Source of the DNA: an uncultured Elusimicrobiales bacterium
Lineage (GTDB): Bacteria > Elusimicrobiota > Elusimicrobia > Elusimicrobiales > Elusimicrobiaceae
Direction: 5' to 3'
Length of the DNA stretch: 64,000 bases
Assembly (NCBI GenBank): GCA_944327085.1
Contig: CALVGG010000002.1
Span: 186,001-250,000 of the forward strand
The translations under genes and the position numbers were made by a program. The notes below the pieces were generated by a model that searched no databases, was not told where the DNA came from, and was given only the letters and a program-made list of their open reading frames with translations. Below are positions 40,319 through 48,366 of the stretch, piece by piece (position 1 is the first letter of the stretch; every line of letters begins with the position of its first letter).

Positions 40319-40537
40319 ATGAGAGGACTTATTTTTGTTGTACTAACGCTTATTTTGGGCGGAGTGTTGGGCATTGGGCTGGAAAAACTGGCCTCTTTCC
40401 TGCCGTTGGAAATGGCTTCCGCCTTAACGCGTTTGTATACCATTGGCATTCATCCTTTGGCGCTGCGGGTTACCATTTGCGGCGTGCTGGGGCTGATTAT
40501 CGGTTATGTGGTTGTTTCTAAATTTGTAAAAAAATAA
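40319..40537 (+). CDS. Small membrane protein, DUF4321-like
   Basis: 72 residues, with two membrane helices separated by 'EKLASFLPLEMASALTRLYTIGIHP'. Size, two-helix layout and position directly before maf fit the DUF4321 family, which has no known function. ATG at 40319 is nine bases after AAGGAG. Confidence 0.65.
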   Translation: MRGLIFVVLTLILGGVLGIGLEKLASFLPLEMASALTRLYTIGIHPLALRVTICGVLGLIIGYVVVSKFVKK

Positions 40538-40538
40538 T

Positions 40539-41093
40539 ATGCTGATACTTGCCTCCAAATCACCCCGGCGCATAGAACTGTTAAAAAGCCTGGGGTTTAC
40601 GTTTGAAATTATTCCGTCCCAAAGCCCGGAAAAGACCCCCTATAAACGCCCCGGGTATAAAGTGCGGGATTTGGCCGTTAAAAAAGCTTTTGACGTGGGC
40701 AAAAAATATCCCGGCGCCACGGTGATTGGGGCGGATACGCTGGTTTTTTGCAAAGGGCGGGTAATCGGCAAACCCAAGGACGAAAAAGACGCCCTGCGCA
40801 TTTTGCGTTTGCTGAACGGCTCTTGGCAGTCCGTCTATACCGGGGTGTGCATATTAAATTTAGACGCAAAAAAAATGCTTTACGGGGTGGAAGTTTCCAA
40901 GTGCAAAGCGCGCCGCCTGCCGGAAGAAGAACTAAAAAAGATGGCCGGCAAACATTTGGATAAAGCCGGCGCTTACGCCGTGCAGGACGAGGACGACCAC
41001 TTTATCGAAAAAATTGTGGGCAGCCGCACCAATGTGGTGGGTTTCCCCGTAGAGTTTTTTGAACAATTGTACAAGGAGTTTACCGCTTTATGA
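40539..41093 (+). CDS. maf: Maf-like nucleotide pyrophosphatase
   Basis: 184 residues. 'LILASKSPRRIELLKSLGFTFEIIPS' is the Maf N-terminal signature. 'VIGADTLVFCKGRVIGKPKDEKDALRILRLLNG' holds the metal-binding Asp and substrate Lys, and 'KAGAYAVQDEDDHFIEKIVGSRTNVVGFPVE' the C-terminal signature. Maf proteins hydrolyse dTTP/UTP or modified nucleotides, preventing their incorporation, and were linked to septum formation. It overlaps trxB by four bases (ATGA). Confidence 0.92.
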   Translation: MLILASKSPRRIELLKSLGFTFEIIPSQSPEKTPYKRPGYKVRDLAVKKAFDVGKKYPGATVIGADTLVFCKGRVIGKPKDEKDALRILRLLNGSWQSVYTGVCILNLDAKKMLYGVEVSKCKARRLPEEELKKMAGKHLDKAGAYAVQDEDDHFIEKIVGSRTNVVGFPVEFFEQLYKEFTAL

Positions 41094-42028
41094 ATAAAAT
41101 AGAATTATTGGTTATTGGCGCGGGCCCGGCGGGTTGTTCGGCCGCTATTTATGCCGTGCGCGCGGGCGTGCAGACCGTTATTGCCGGGGGCGCCGTGCCC
41201 GGCGGCCAGCTTTTGCAAACCAGCGAAATTGAAAACTACGCCGGCTTTGTGGATCCCGTCGGCGGGTTTGATTTAATGGACCGCATGCACAAACAATGCA
41301 AACGCCTGGGGGTGGAAATCCTTTCGGACGAAGTAACCTCTATTAAGGGGGAACAGTCCCCGTATACGGTTACCTTGGCTAGCGGTAAAGAGTATGAAGT
41401 TTCGGCCATTGTAATTGCTTCCGGCGCCAAGGCGCGCTGGCTGGGCCTGGAGGGGGAAGACAAATACAAAGGGCACGGCCTTTCCGCCTGTGCCACGTGC
41501 GACGGGTTTTTTATGCGCGGCAAAGAGGTGTGCATTGTGGGCGGCGGCAATACCGCGTTTGAAGATGCTTTATTTCTGGCGCAGTTTTGCACGAAGGTAA
41601 ACCTTATTCACCGGCGCGATGCTTTCCGCGCGGACCAAGTAACCGTGCAGCAAGCGCAGGCCAACCCCAAAATTAATATGGTGCTTAACAGCGTGGTGGA
41701 AGAAATTTTGGGTGATGGCAAAGTGGAAGGCGTAAAAGTGAAAAATGTAAAAACGGGCGAAGTTTCCCAAATTGCCTGCAGCGGTTTGTTTGTGGCGGTG
41801 GGCGCTGTGCCGCAAACGGAATTTTTAAAAAGCTCTCTGGTGGCCCTGGCCGATAACGGCCTGGTGCTGGCTGACGAGCGCACCCACACCACCCTGCCCG
41901 GCATTTTTGCCGCGGGGGACTGTGCGGACAAATACTACCGCCAGGCCATTATTGCCGCGGGTTCCGGCGCTAAGGCGGGTATAGAAGCGGCTGCTTTTGT
42001 AAACCTGCACCGCCCGGCCGCCAAATAA
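41090..42028 (+). CDS. trxB: Thioredoxin reductase
   Basis: 312 residues. FAD site 'VIGAGPAGCSAAIYAVRAG', active disulphide 'CATCDG' (Cys-Ala-Thr-Cys), NADPH site 'VCIVGGGNTAFEDALFLAQF', and C-terminal FAD contact 'GIFAAGDCADKYYRQAIIAAGSGAKAGIEA'. It reduces thioredoxin with NADPH. The NADPH segment 'HRRDAFRADQV' has the arginines expected for NADPH preference. Translation is coupled to maf. Confidence 0.94.
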   Translation: MNKIELLVIGAGPAGCSAAIYAVRAGVQTVIAGGAVPGGQLLQTSEIENYAGFVDPVGGFDLMDRMHKQCKRLGVEILSDEVTSIKGEQSPYTVTLASGKEYEVSAIVIASGAKARWLGLEGEDKYKGHGLSACATCDGFFMRGKEVCIVGGGNTAFEDALFLAQFCTKVNLIHRRDAFRADQVTVQQAQANPKINMVLNSVVEEILGDGKVEGVKVKNVKTGEVSQIACSGLFVAVGAVPQTEFLKSSLVALADNGLVLADERTHTTLPGIFAAGDCADKYYRQAIIAAGSGAKAGIEAAAFVNLHRPAAK

Positions 42029-42046
42029 AAACAAAAGCTATTTTCC

Positions 42047-42079
42047 CCGCACCGCCGGCCCAAGGCGGTGCGGTTTTTT
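42047..42079 (+). terminator. trxB terminator
   Basis: CCGCACCGCC / GGCGGTGCGG perfect stem and T6. Confidence 0.92.
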
Positions 42080-42155
42080 ATGTAAAAAGGGGAAATGGCA
42101 GGACAAAAACGGGCTTCTCTTCATAAAAAACTTATTTGAGAATAAGATTTTTTGT

Positions 42156-42276
42156 TATAATAATGAGGTAAGCAAATCTTGCTTCAATCTGCCGTTATAA
42201 AAGAATACTCTTACGGAACTTTCTAATCGAGGGAGCGCCCAGGCGGGAAGCCAGCGCCGGGAAGTAAAAGTAAGAG
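42156..42276 (+). promoter_or_regulatory. Promoter and structured leader of the GlpT/UhpT-type transporter gene
   Basis: An extended -10 (TGTTATAAT, ending 42161) predicts a leader of about 140 bases. In it, CTCTTAC (42208-42214) pairs with GTAAGAG (42270-42276), enclosing nested stems GCGC (42235-42238) / GCGC (42254-42257) and GGC / GCC (42242-42244 / 42250-42252). I could not match it to a known riboswitch class. Confidence 0.4.
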
Positions 42277-42307
42277 CATCTTTTTGCACTCAAAATTAGG
42301 AGAATGT

Positions 42308-43642
42308 ATGTTCGCAAAGTTGATTAACTTTATGAAGCCGTTGCCGGACGCTCCCCGCATTACGGACGAGCAACTAATCAAAAAATTATATAAAAGTTGG
42401 CGTATCCGCATGTTTTTTGGTATGTATTTTGGATACATCTTCTTTTATTTCTGCCGCAAAAATATTTCCTTCGTGGCTCCGTCTTTGATGGATGAAGGCG
42501 GTTTAACCACCATTCAATACGGTATTTTGGGTTCCACCCTGTATGTTACGTACGGTATCGGTAAATTCGTAAGCGGTATGTTGGCTGATAAATGCAACAT
42601 CCGCGCTTTTATGTCTACGGGTTTGCTGGGTTCCGCCATCGTCAGCTTGTTCTTCCCGTTCTTGCCTTCTTTTTATTTAATGGCCTTTTTCTGGGGTTTA
42701 AACGGTGTGTTTCAGTCTGCCGGTTTCCCGCCTGTAGCCAAAGGCTTGGTGTACTGGTTTGCCCCTAAAGAAAGAGCCACCAAATGGACTTTGTGGTCCT
42801 CTTCCCATACGGTAGGTACTGCGGCCGTGGGCGTATTGGCCTGGGCCTGTTTGAAATTCGGTACGTGGCAGATGGTGTTTTATGTGCCCGGTTTAATCGG
42901 GTTGGTATTCTCCCTGTGCATGTTCAAAATTTTAACCGATAAACCTGCCGCCGTGGGTCTGCCCCCCATTGAAGATTATATGAACGACGTGCTGCCCGTT
43001 AAAAAAGAAAGCGGGCTTTCCACCTGGCAGATTTTAAAGAAATACGTATTTGCCAACCCGTTCCTGTGGTCTTTGGCTATTGCGTATATTTTCATTTACT
43101 TCATCCGCTTCGCCACGCTGGACTGGAGCGCTAAGTTTATGGTGGACCGCGGTATCGAAGAAGCTACTTCCGCCGGCTTGCTCACCATTATGCCGCTTAT
43201 CGGCACCTTGGGCGGTATTTCCTCCGGCTGGATGGCGGACCGCTTCTTTAACGGCCGCTGCACGCCCATCAACATTGGTTTCTTGACCTTGCTGATTTTC
43301 AGCTTGTGGGGTGCTTATCACTTTACCGGCACGGGCAGCTACTGGCTGACGGCTTTCTTCTTGGCTGCGGTAGGTTTCTTTGTGGACGGCCCGCAAAACC
43401 TGGTGGGCGGTGTGCAGACTTCCCGCATTACCGTGCAGGAATCCGTTTCCGCTGCTTGCGGTTTTACCGGTATGTTTGGTTATTTAGGCGCCTTCCTCTC
43501 CGGTTGGGGCGGCGGCGTTATTTTGCACAACTGGGGCTGGTATGGTATTTATTTAACCTGCGGCATTTGCTGCGTAATTGCCATGTTCTTTGTGGGCCTC
43601 ACCTGGAAGAAAGAAGCTTCCTGCGCTAGCTGCAAAAAATAA
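42308..43642 (+). CDS. Organophosphate:phosphate antiporter family transporter (GlpT/UhpT-like)
   Basis: 444 residues, twelve helices. 'YFGYIFFYFCRKNISFVAPSL' near the start and 'GKFVSGMLADKCNIRAFMSTGLLGSAIV' match the OPA subfamily of MFS, as do 'GLNGVFQSAGFPPVAKGLVYWFAPKERATKWTLWSSSHTVGTA' and 'GPQNLVGGVQTSRITVQESVSAACGFTGMFGYLGAF'. Family members exchange glycerol-3-phosphate, hexose-phosphate or phosphoglycerate for inorganic phosphate; UhpC is a sensor version. Substrate not resolved. Start at ATG 42308, six bases after TTAGGAG. Codon use looks like a highly expressed gene. A structured leader precedes it. Confidence 0.88.
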   Translation: MFAKLINFMKPLPDAPRITDEQLIKKLYKSWRIRMFFGMYFGYIFFYFCRKNISFVAPSLMDEGGLTTIQYGILGSTLYVTYGIGKFVSGMLADKCNIRAFMSTGLLGSAIVSLFFPFLPSFYLMAFFWGLNGVFQSAGFPPVAKGLVYWFAPKERATKWTLWSSSHTVGTAAVGVLAWACLKFGTWQMVFYVPGLIGLVFSLCMFKILTDKPAAVGLPPIEDYMNDVLPVKKESGLSTWQILKKYVFANPFLWSLAIAYIFIYFIRFATLDWSAKFMVDRGIEEATSAGLLTIMPLIGTLGGISSGWMADRFFNGRCTPINIGFLTLLIFSLWGAYHFTGTGSYWLTAFFLAAVGFFVDGPQNLVGGVQTSRITVQESVSAACGFTGMFGYLGAFLSGWGGGVILHNWGWYGIYLTCGICCVIAMFFVGLTWKKEASCASCKK

Positions 43643-43656
43643 CTAACCGTATTTTT

Positions 43657-43690
43657 TTAAAACCCCCGGTCTTATGGCCGGGGGTTTTTG
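43657..43690 (+). terminator. Terminator of the GlpT/UhpT-like gene
   Basis: AAAACCCCCGG / CCGGGGGTTTT stem. Confidence 0.9.
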
Positions 43691-43783
43691 CTTGGGGGTA
43701 AAAGCGTCGGGCGGGGGGCGTGGTTCTTGCCCTTGAAAGTTGGTAAAAGTATAATAAACTAAATAGATAGAGGAAAAAGGGTT

Positions 43784-44290
43784 ATGAAAGAACTAGCTTA
43801 TAATGCAGAAGCCAGCCGCAAGCTGGATATACTTTCCAAGGGGGCTTTTTTAACTACTTACGCGGACGGGAAAGTGAATACCATGGTGATTGGGTGGGGC
43901 AGCATAGGGTATATGTGGCGTTTGCCGGTGTTTACCGCGCTGGTGCGCCAGAACCGCTTTACCCATGAACTGTTGGAAAAAACGGGCGAATTTACCGTAA
44001 CTTTGCCCTATGTGGATTTGCCGGAAGCCATTTCCATTTGCGGTACCAAATCGGGCCGCAATATGGATAAACTGGCCGCCAGCGGGCTGAGGGCGGTGCC
44101 TTCGCGCAAAATAGCGGTTCCTCATTTGGGGGTACCCGGCTTTCATTATGAGTGCAAGGTGTTGTATAAAACCACTATGTCTTCGGAAAATTTGGACAAA
44201 GCCATTAAAGAACTTTGGTACGAAAAAGAACCCGGGGATTACCACACCCTGTACTTTGGGGAAATTGTGGACAGTTACGAAACCAAATAA
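43784..44290 (+). CDS. Flavin reductase-like FMN-binding protein
   Basis: 168 residues with the split-barrel layout of the flavin reductase-like domain: 'GAFLTTYADGKVNTMVIGWGSIGYMWRLPVFTALVRQNRFTHELLEKTGEFTVTLPY', 'ISICGTKSGRNMDK' and 'FHYECKVLYKTTM'. Anaerobes have many such FMN-binding proteins with unknown redox partners. Monocistronic, directly before the GGGtGRT module. A TATAAT box and GAGGAAAAAG ribosome site precede the ATG. Confidence 0.82.
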   Translation: MKELAYNAEASRKLDILSKGAFLTTYADGKVNTMVIGWGSIGYMWRLPVFTALVRQNRFTHELLEKTGEFTVTLPYVDLPEAISICGTKSGRNMDKLAASGLRAVPSRKIAVPHLGVPGFHYECKVLYKTTMSSENLDKAIKELWYEKEPGDYHTLYFGEIVDSYETK

Positions 44291-44307
44291 AGTTTGTTTT
44301 ATTTTTG

Positions 44308-44338
44308 CCCCGCACCAGCCAGGTGCGGGGTTTTGGTT
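44308..44338 (+). terminator. Terminator of the flavin reductase-like gene
   Basis: CCCCGCACC / GGTGCGGGG stem and TTTTGG tail. Confidence 0.88.
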
Positions 44339-44444
44339 TGCCTAGAGGGGAAAATAATGCAAAAATACTGCAGGAAAGCTGTTTTTGCCCCGTGCGGATT
44401 TGGTAAAATATATTGAAAGATTTATTTTTATATAGGAGACTCTC

Positions 44445-45146
44445 ATGAGCTGCGAAAAATGCACCCCTGAAGTACAGAATATGTGCTGCGTCTGCAAAGG
44501 CGCCAAGCATGATCCGGCCCCGATTCCTGAAGAAGGCAAATGGGTCAAAGCTAAACAAATTACCGATATTAGCGGTCTTACCCACGGTGTGGGTTGGTGT
44601 GCCCCTCAGCAGGGCGCCTGCAAATTGACGTTAAACGTCAAAAACGGCGTCATTAAAGAAGCGCTGGTGGAAACGTTGGGCTGCTCCGGCATGACGCACT
44701 CCGCCGCCATGGCCGCCGAAATTCTGCCCGGCAAAACCATTTTGGAAGCCTTAAACTCCGACCTCGTGTGCGACGCCATCAATACCGCCATGCGCGAACT
44801 GTTCCTGCAAATTGTATACGGCCGCACGCAGAGCGCGTTTTCCGATGACGGCTTGCCGATAGGCGCCGGTATGGAAGACTTGGGCAAAGGCCACCGCAGC
44901 CAGATCGGCACCATGTACGGTACCGAAGCCAAAGGCGCCCGCTACCTGGAAATGGCCGAAGGGTATGTGTTGGAAATCGGTTTGGATAAAAACAGCGAAA
45001 TCATCGGCTACAAATTCGTCAACCTGGGCAAAATGATGGATGCCATTAAGAAAGGCGAAGATCCGAAAGCCGCGTTTGAAAAGAACGTCAACACCTACGG
45101 CCGCTTTAACGAAGCCGTCAAGAAAATTGACCCCCGCAAAGAGTAA
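44445..45146 (+). CDS. NifU-like iron-sulfur scaffold protein, partner of the GGGtGRT protein
   Basis: 233 residues. The N-terminus is Cys-rich ('MSCEKCTPEVQNMCCVCKGAK'). The rest has the NifU/IscU-type core: 'LTLNVKNGVIKEALVETLGCSGMTHSAAMAAEILPGKTILEAL' contains the L-G-C-x-G conserved Cys and 'ALNSDLVCDAINTAMRELFLQIVYGRTQSAF' a second one. This version occurs next to GGGtGRT proteins in anaerobes and is annotated as an iron-sulfur assembly scaffold. It could deliver a cluster to its partner (inference). The gap to the next gene is 18 bases with an AGGAG site; codon use suggests high expression. Confidence 0.82.
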   Translation: MSCEKCTPEVQNMCCVCKGAKHDPAPIPEEGKWVKAKQITDISGLTHGVGWCAPQQGACKLTLNVKNGVIKEALVETLGCSGMTHSAAMAAEILPGKTILEALNSDLVCDAINTAMRELFLQIVYGRTQSAFSDDGLPIGAGMEDLGKGHRSQIGTMYGTEAKGARYLEMAEGYVLEIGLDKNSEIIGYKFVNLGKMMDAIKKGEDPKAAFEKNVNTYGRFNEAVKKIDPRKE

Positions 45147-45164
45147 GCCCAGGAGAATATTATT

Positions 45165-46160
45165 ATGATTACGTTTGAAGGATACGAAAGAAGAATTGAT
45201 AAAATCAACTCCGTTTTGAAAGAAAACGGTATTGCTTCTTTGGAAGAAGCCAAAGAAATTTGCAACAAAAAAGGCATTGACGTTGAAAAAATCGTGCGCG
45301 GCATTCAGCCCATCGCTTTTGACAACGCCGTCTGGGCCTACACCGTGGGCGCCGCCATTGCCATTAAATCCGGCGTAAAAACCGCAGCTGAAGCGGCCGA
45401 AAAAATCGGCGTGGGCTTGCAGAGCTTCTGCATTCCCGGCTCCGTGGCCGATCAGCGCGCCGTGGGCTTGGGCCATGGTAATTTGGGCGCTATGTTATTG
45501 TCCGAAAATACCAAATGCTTCTGCTTCTTGGCCGGGCACGAAAGCTTTGCCGCGGCCGAAGGCGCCATCGGCATTGCCCGCACTGCCAACAAAGTGCGCA
45601 AAACCCCGCTTCGCGTTATCTTGAACGGTTTGGGTAAAGACGCCGCTTACATCATCTCCCGCATCAACGGTTTCACCTCCGTGGAAACGGAATACAACTA
45701 TAAAACGGGCGAACTGAAAATCGTGAGCGAAAAAGCTTTCTCCGACGGGGACCGCGCTAAAGTAAAATGCTACGGTGCTGACGACGTGAACGAAGGCGTA
45801 GCCATTATGCGCCACGAAGGGGTGGACGTATCCATTACCGGTAACTCCACTAACCCCACCCGCTTCCAGCATCCGGTTGCCGGTACCTATAAGAAATGGG
45901 CTACCGAAAACGGCAAAAAATATTTCTCCGTGGCTTCCGGCGGCGGCACCGGCCGCACCCTGCACCCGGACAATATGGCCGCCGGCCCTGCCTCCTACGG
46001 TATGACCGACACCATGGGCCGCATGCACAGTGATGCCCAGTTTGCCGGTTCTTCCTCCGTGCCTGCGCACGTGGAAATGATGGGCCTTATCGGCATGGGT
46101 AACAACCCGATGGTCGGCGCGACGGTAGCCGTTGCGGTGGCCGTAGCCGAAGCCAAATAA
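45165..46160 (+). CDS. GGGtGRT family protein
   Basis: 331 residues. Named for the motif seen here as 'ASGGGTGRTLHPDNMAAGPASYG' (about residues 260-282). Other conserved stretches are 'GIQPIAFDNAVWAYTVGAAIAIK', 'FCIPGSVADQRAVGLGHGNLGAMLLSENTKCFCFLAGHESFAAAEGAIGIARTANKVRK' and 'VSITGNSTNPTRFQHPVAGTYKKWA'. There is no signal peptide. The family is widespread in anaerobes but has no proven activity. The fixed pairing with a NifU-like protein suggests an iron-sulfur or redox enzyme. Codon use is strongly biased, as for an abundant protein. Confidence 0.88.
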   Translation: MITFEGYERRIDKINSVLKENGIASLEEAKEICNKKGIDVEKIVRGIQPIAFDNAVWAYTVGAAIAIKSGVKTAAEAAEKIGVGLQSFCIPGSVADQRAVGLGHGNLGAMLLSENTKCFCFLAGHESFAAAEGAIGIARTANKVRKTPLRVILNGLGKDAAYIISRINGFTSVETEYNYKTGELKIVSEKAFSDGDRAKVKCYGADDVNEGVAIMRHEGVDVSITGNSTNPTRFQHPVAGTYKKWATENGKKYFSVASGGGTGRTLHPDNMAAGPASYGMTDTMGRMHSDAQFAGSSSVPAHVEMMGLIGMGNNPMVGATVAVAVAVAEAK

Positions 46161-46179
46161 AAGTTGTTTTATTTGTTTG

Positions 46180-46212
46180 CAAGCCGCTCCGCAAGGGGCG
46201 GCTTGTTTTTTA
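46180..46212 (+). terminator. Terminator of the GGGtGRT module
   Basis: CAAGCCGC / GCGGCTTG stem followed by T6. Confidence 0.9.
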
Positions 46213-46225
46213 TGTCTCTTTCAAA

Positions 46226-46249
46226 AGGGCCTATGTGCGGGTTGGGCCT
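46226..46249. promoter_or_regulatory. GGRCC box array 3 (minimal form), upstream of the exported-protein locus
   Basis: GGGCC-TA at 46227 and GGGCC at 46244, spacing 17 with nine bases between TA and TGGGCC. The upstream 8-base-spaced box is missing. The two boxes also form an imperfect hairpin. Confidence 0.5.
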
Positions 46250-46316
46250 TTTGACTCTTGCCCGCTCTCCATGGGATTTATATAGTATTTTTATATATTG
46301 CTATAAGGAGAGTTAC

Positions 46317-47249
46317 GTGAACAAAACCCTATTTATGCTTGTAGCCTCTTTGCTGCTGTTTCCCAATATGCTTTTTGGGCAAAAAGCAAAAGCTGTGCAA
46401 AAATTATTAAAATCCTGCCAGAACAAAGCCTATTGTTCTGCCGAACAAATGCAGCAGGCCCATGCCCAGGTGGAAAAAGCGGTGCAGCAGGCCATTGCCA
46501 AAAAAGCGCGCCAACAAGCCGCCAAATCCGCCAGCGTGAACTGGGAGTTGGGGGACTTCTTCCACACCCGTTATATTGAAACCACCGGCTTTGTTTTTCC
46601 TTTCGGAAAAATTGATTGGAGAAAAGCCGTTTTGAAATTTGGCGAGAAAAATTTTAAACAAGTGTTTGCCCGGGGATTGGAGGAATTATACCCTTCCGGC
46701 CGTTTTACTTTAATGCTCGTGCCGGAGTTGGAGCAAGTGCAGGAAATTTTTAAAACGCTTTGGTATAAAAACGGGCAAGAAGCCTCTGCCGCCGTGCAAA
46801 AGTTTTTGGACGATAAAACCTGGTACGGGCGCGATTATATTACCGTAAACGGTTATATTGTGGCCGTGGTGGACGGAAAGCAGCGCCCAATAAAAGATGT
46901 ATTATTTTTGGATTTAAAAAATAAAAAGTGGTGGTCTGTCAATCATAGCGTCAGCCGCGCAAACGCCATGAGACACCAAAACAAGTTAAACCTAATCAAA
47001 GAATATCACCCGGATACATGGGAAGAGTTAAATACGGTAGGTTTTGTATTGGATACCCGCCGCCAGGAAGTTTCTTATGACGGTATTCATTGGGTTCCCG
47101 TTTCTGCCCCTATGTTAAAGCAGTTAAAAGAATGGCAGAGAAAGAACAACTTTGTTTTGTTTACCCATAAAGGCTTGGCCGTAAAACGCGTGTTTAAAAA
47201 CCGCGCCGCTTACGAAGCCTGGAAGAAAGACCTGCGCAACGGAAAATAA
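46317..47249 (+). CDS. Exported protein of unknown function, family A member 1
   Basis: 310 residues from a GTG start at 46317, which follows AAGGAGAG by seven bases and begins a clean signal peptide (ending LFG). Mature N-terminus is helical (Gln/Ala/Lys-rich), then 'LEELYPSGRFTLMLVPE', 'VNGYIVAVVDGKQRPIKDVLFLDLKNKKWWSVN' and 'LNTVGFVLDTRRQEVSYDGIHWVPVSA'. The last two motifs recur in the next two exported proteins, defining a small paralogous family (D-x-L-x-L-D-hydrophobic, and G-F-hydrophobic..DGI-x-W). No known family is recognised. The gap to member 2 is 21 bases, so they form an operon. Confidence 0.6.
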   Translation: MNKTLFMLVASLLLFPNMLFGQKAKAVQKLLKSCQNKAYCSAEQMQQAHAQVEKAVQQAIAKKARQQAAKSASVNWELGDFFHTRYIETTGFVFPFGKIDWRKAVLKFGEKNFKQVFARGLEELYPSGRFTLMLVPELEQVQEIFKTLWYKNGQEASAAVQKFLDDKTWYGRDYITVNGYIVAVVDGKQRPIKDVLFLDLKNKKWWSVNHSVSRANAMRHQNKLNLIKEYHPDTWEELNTVGFVLDTRRQEVSYDGIHWVPVSAPMLKQLKEWQRKNNFVLFTHKGLAVKRVFKNRAAYEAWKKDLRNGK

Positions 47250-47270
47250 AATAAGGATTAAAGAGAAAAA

Positions 47271-48224
47271 ATGTTTCATAAAAAGAATTGGTTTATTTTG
47301 GTTTTAATTGTGTGCACACTGCCGGTATACGGGCAGGGAAATTTATTAAAAAACGGGATAAAAACCGTCTTGCCCAGGCAGCGGGCGGAAATTTCCCCGG
47401 CGATGGGCTTTGCCGCTGTGGACAATAAAACCCAGCGGGCCGTTTTGCAGGATTTACACGGTTTGGACGGCATTTTAAAAGGCTGCGCCAGTGGCTGCCT
47501 GTTGGACTGGCGGCTGGATAATTATGAAGGCAAATCCTTTTGGCTGATGGACAGCGCCCTGCCCGGTTTTGAAATGGATTGGACCGTTGCCCTGGAACAA
47601 TATGCCCAAAACCATGACGGCAGAAATTTTTTTGAAGATATGATGCCTGTTTTGCAATCCATATACCCCGGTGCGCGTTTTACGCCGCAGTATGCAGGCT
47701 CGTTTGCAGATGTGCTGGCTTTTTCCCGCCAGCCCGGGCACACGGGTGTGCGTTTAGGCAAAGCGCTTTTAAAAGCATGGCAAAACGCCAACCTGCCGGA
47801 GCATATGCCCGGTTTTGCCGTGGTGCGGGTGGAAGGAAAAGGCAACCGCCCCAAAGACGTATTAATACTGGATATTGCGCAGGAGAAGGCCTTTTCCCTC
47901 TTTAAAAGCCAAGGCTTTGCCGTGGCGCAGGAGTACAATTCCATCCGCAAATCCTGGGCCCGCTGGCATAAAAAAGCGGCCCTCCGTTTAAAAGAACAGG
48001 GTTTTGTGATTAACGAAAGAAAAAACTTAATCAGCAAAGACGGCGTTATCTGGGCGGATTTAAACACTTTGCCCAATAAACAAGCCCTGTTATATGCCTG
48101 GAAAAACGGCTTTCATGTGCGTTTTGAGCGTAGTGGCTGGAGCGGGAAAGCCGATTACAGCACGGCCTACCCCAAACCGCAAAAGCCTGCGCCCTCCGGG
48201 CAGTTAAAAGTATTGAAAAAATAA
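47271..48224 (+). CDS. Exported protein of unknown function, family A member 2
   Basis: 317 residues. Signal peptide 1-21 (ending VYG). Shared family motifs: 'FFEDMMPVLQSIYPGARFTPQYAGSFADVLAF' (about 124-155), 'VVRVEGKGNRPKDVLILDIAQEKAFSLFKSQGFAVAQ' (about 187-224), and 'LKEQGFVINERKNLISKDGVIWADLNTLPNKQALLYAWKNGFHVRFERSGW' (about 243-293). No catalytic signature is visible. Second gene of the 46.3 kb operon. Confidence 0.6.
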   Translation: MFHKKNWFILVLIVCTLPVYGQGNLLKNGIKTVLPRQRAEISPAMGFAAVDNKTQRAVLQDLHGLDGILKGCASGCLLDWRLDNYEGKSFWLMDSALPGFEMDWTVALEQYAQNHDGRNFFEDMMPVLQSIYPGARFTPQYAGSFADVLAFSRQPGHTGVRLGKALLKAWQNANLPEHMPGFAVVRVEGKGNRPKDVLILDIAQEKAFSLFKSQGFAVAQEYNSIRKSWARWHKKAALRLKEQGFVINERKNLISKDGVIWADLNTLPNKQALLYAWKNGFHVRFERSGWSGKADYSTAYPKPQKPAPSGQLKVLKK

Positions 48225-48293
48225 AAAACTGTGTGTGGCTTAGCGGTTGACGTTATTAAGCCTTTTTAAGTTGTATTAAACGCAGTGTATCCA

Positions 48294-48331
48294 AAGCCGT
48301 TGCAGCTTGTAAAGCCAGACGGCTTTTTTTT
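48294..48331 (+). terminator. Terminator of the family A member 1-2 operon
   Basis: AAGCCGT / ACGGCTT stem followed by T8. Confidence 0.8.
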
Positions 48332-48366
48332 AAAATAAAAATAACTTTCGTGTGCAAGGAGTGAAT

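Noticed and set aside
46164-46316. Extension of the 46.3 kb exported protein by 51 residues to an ATG at 46164
   Set aside because: This part covers a terminator and a GGRCC array, and would hide the signal peptide. The GTG at 46317 has AAGGAGAG before it.
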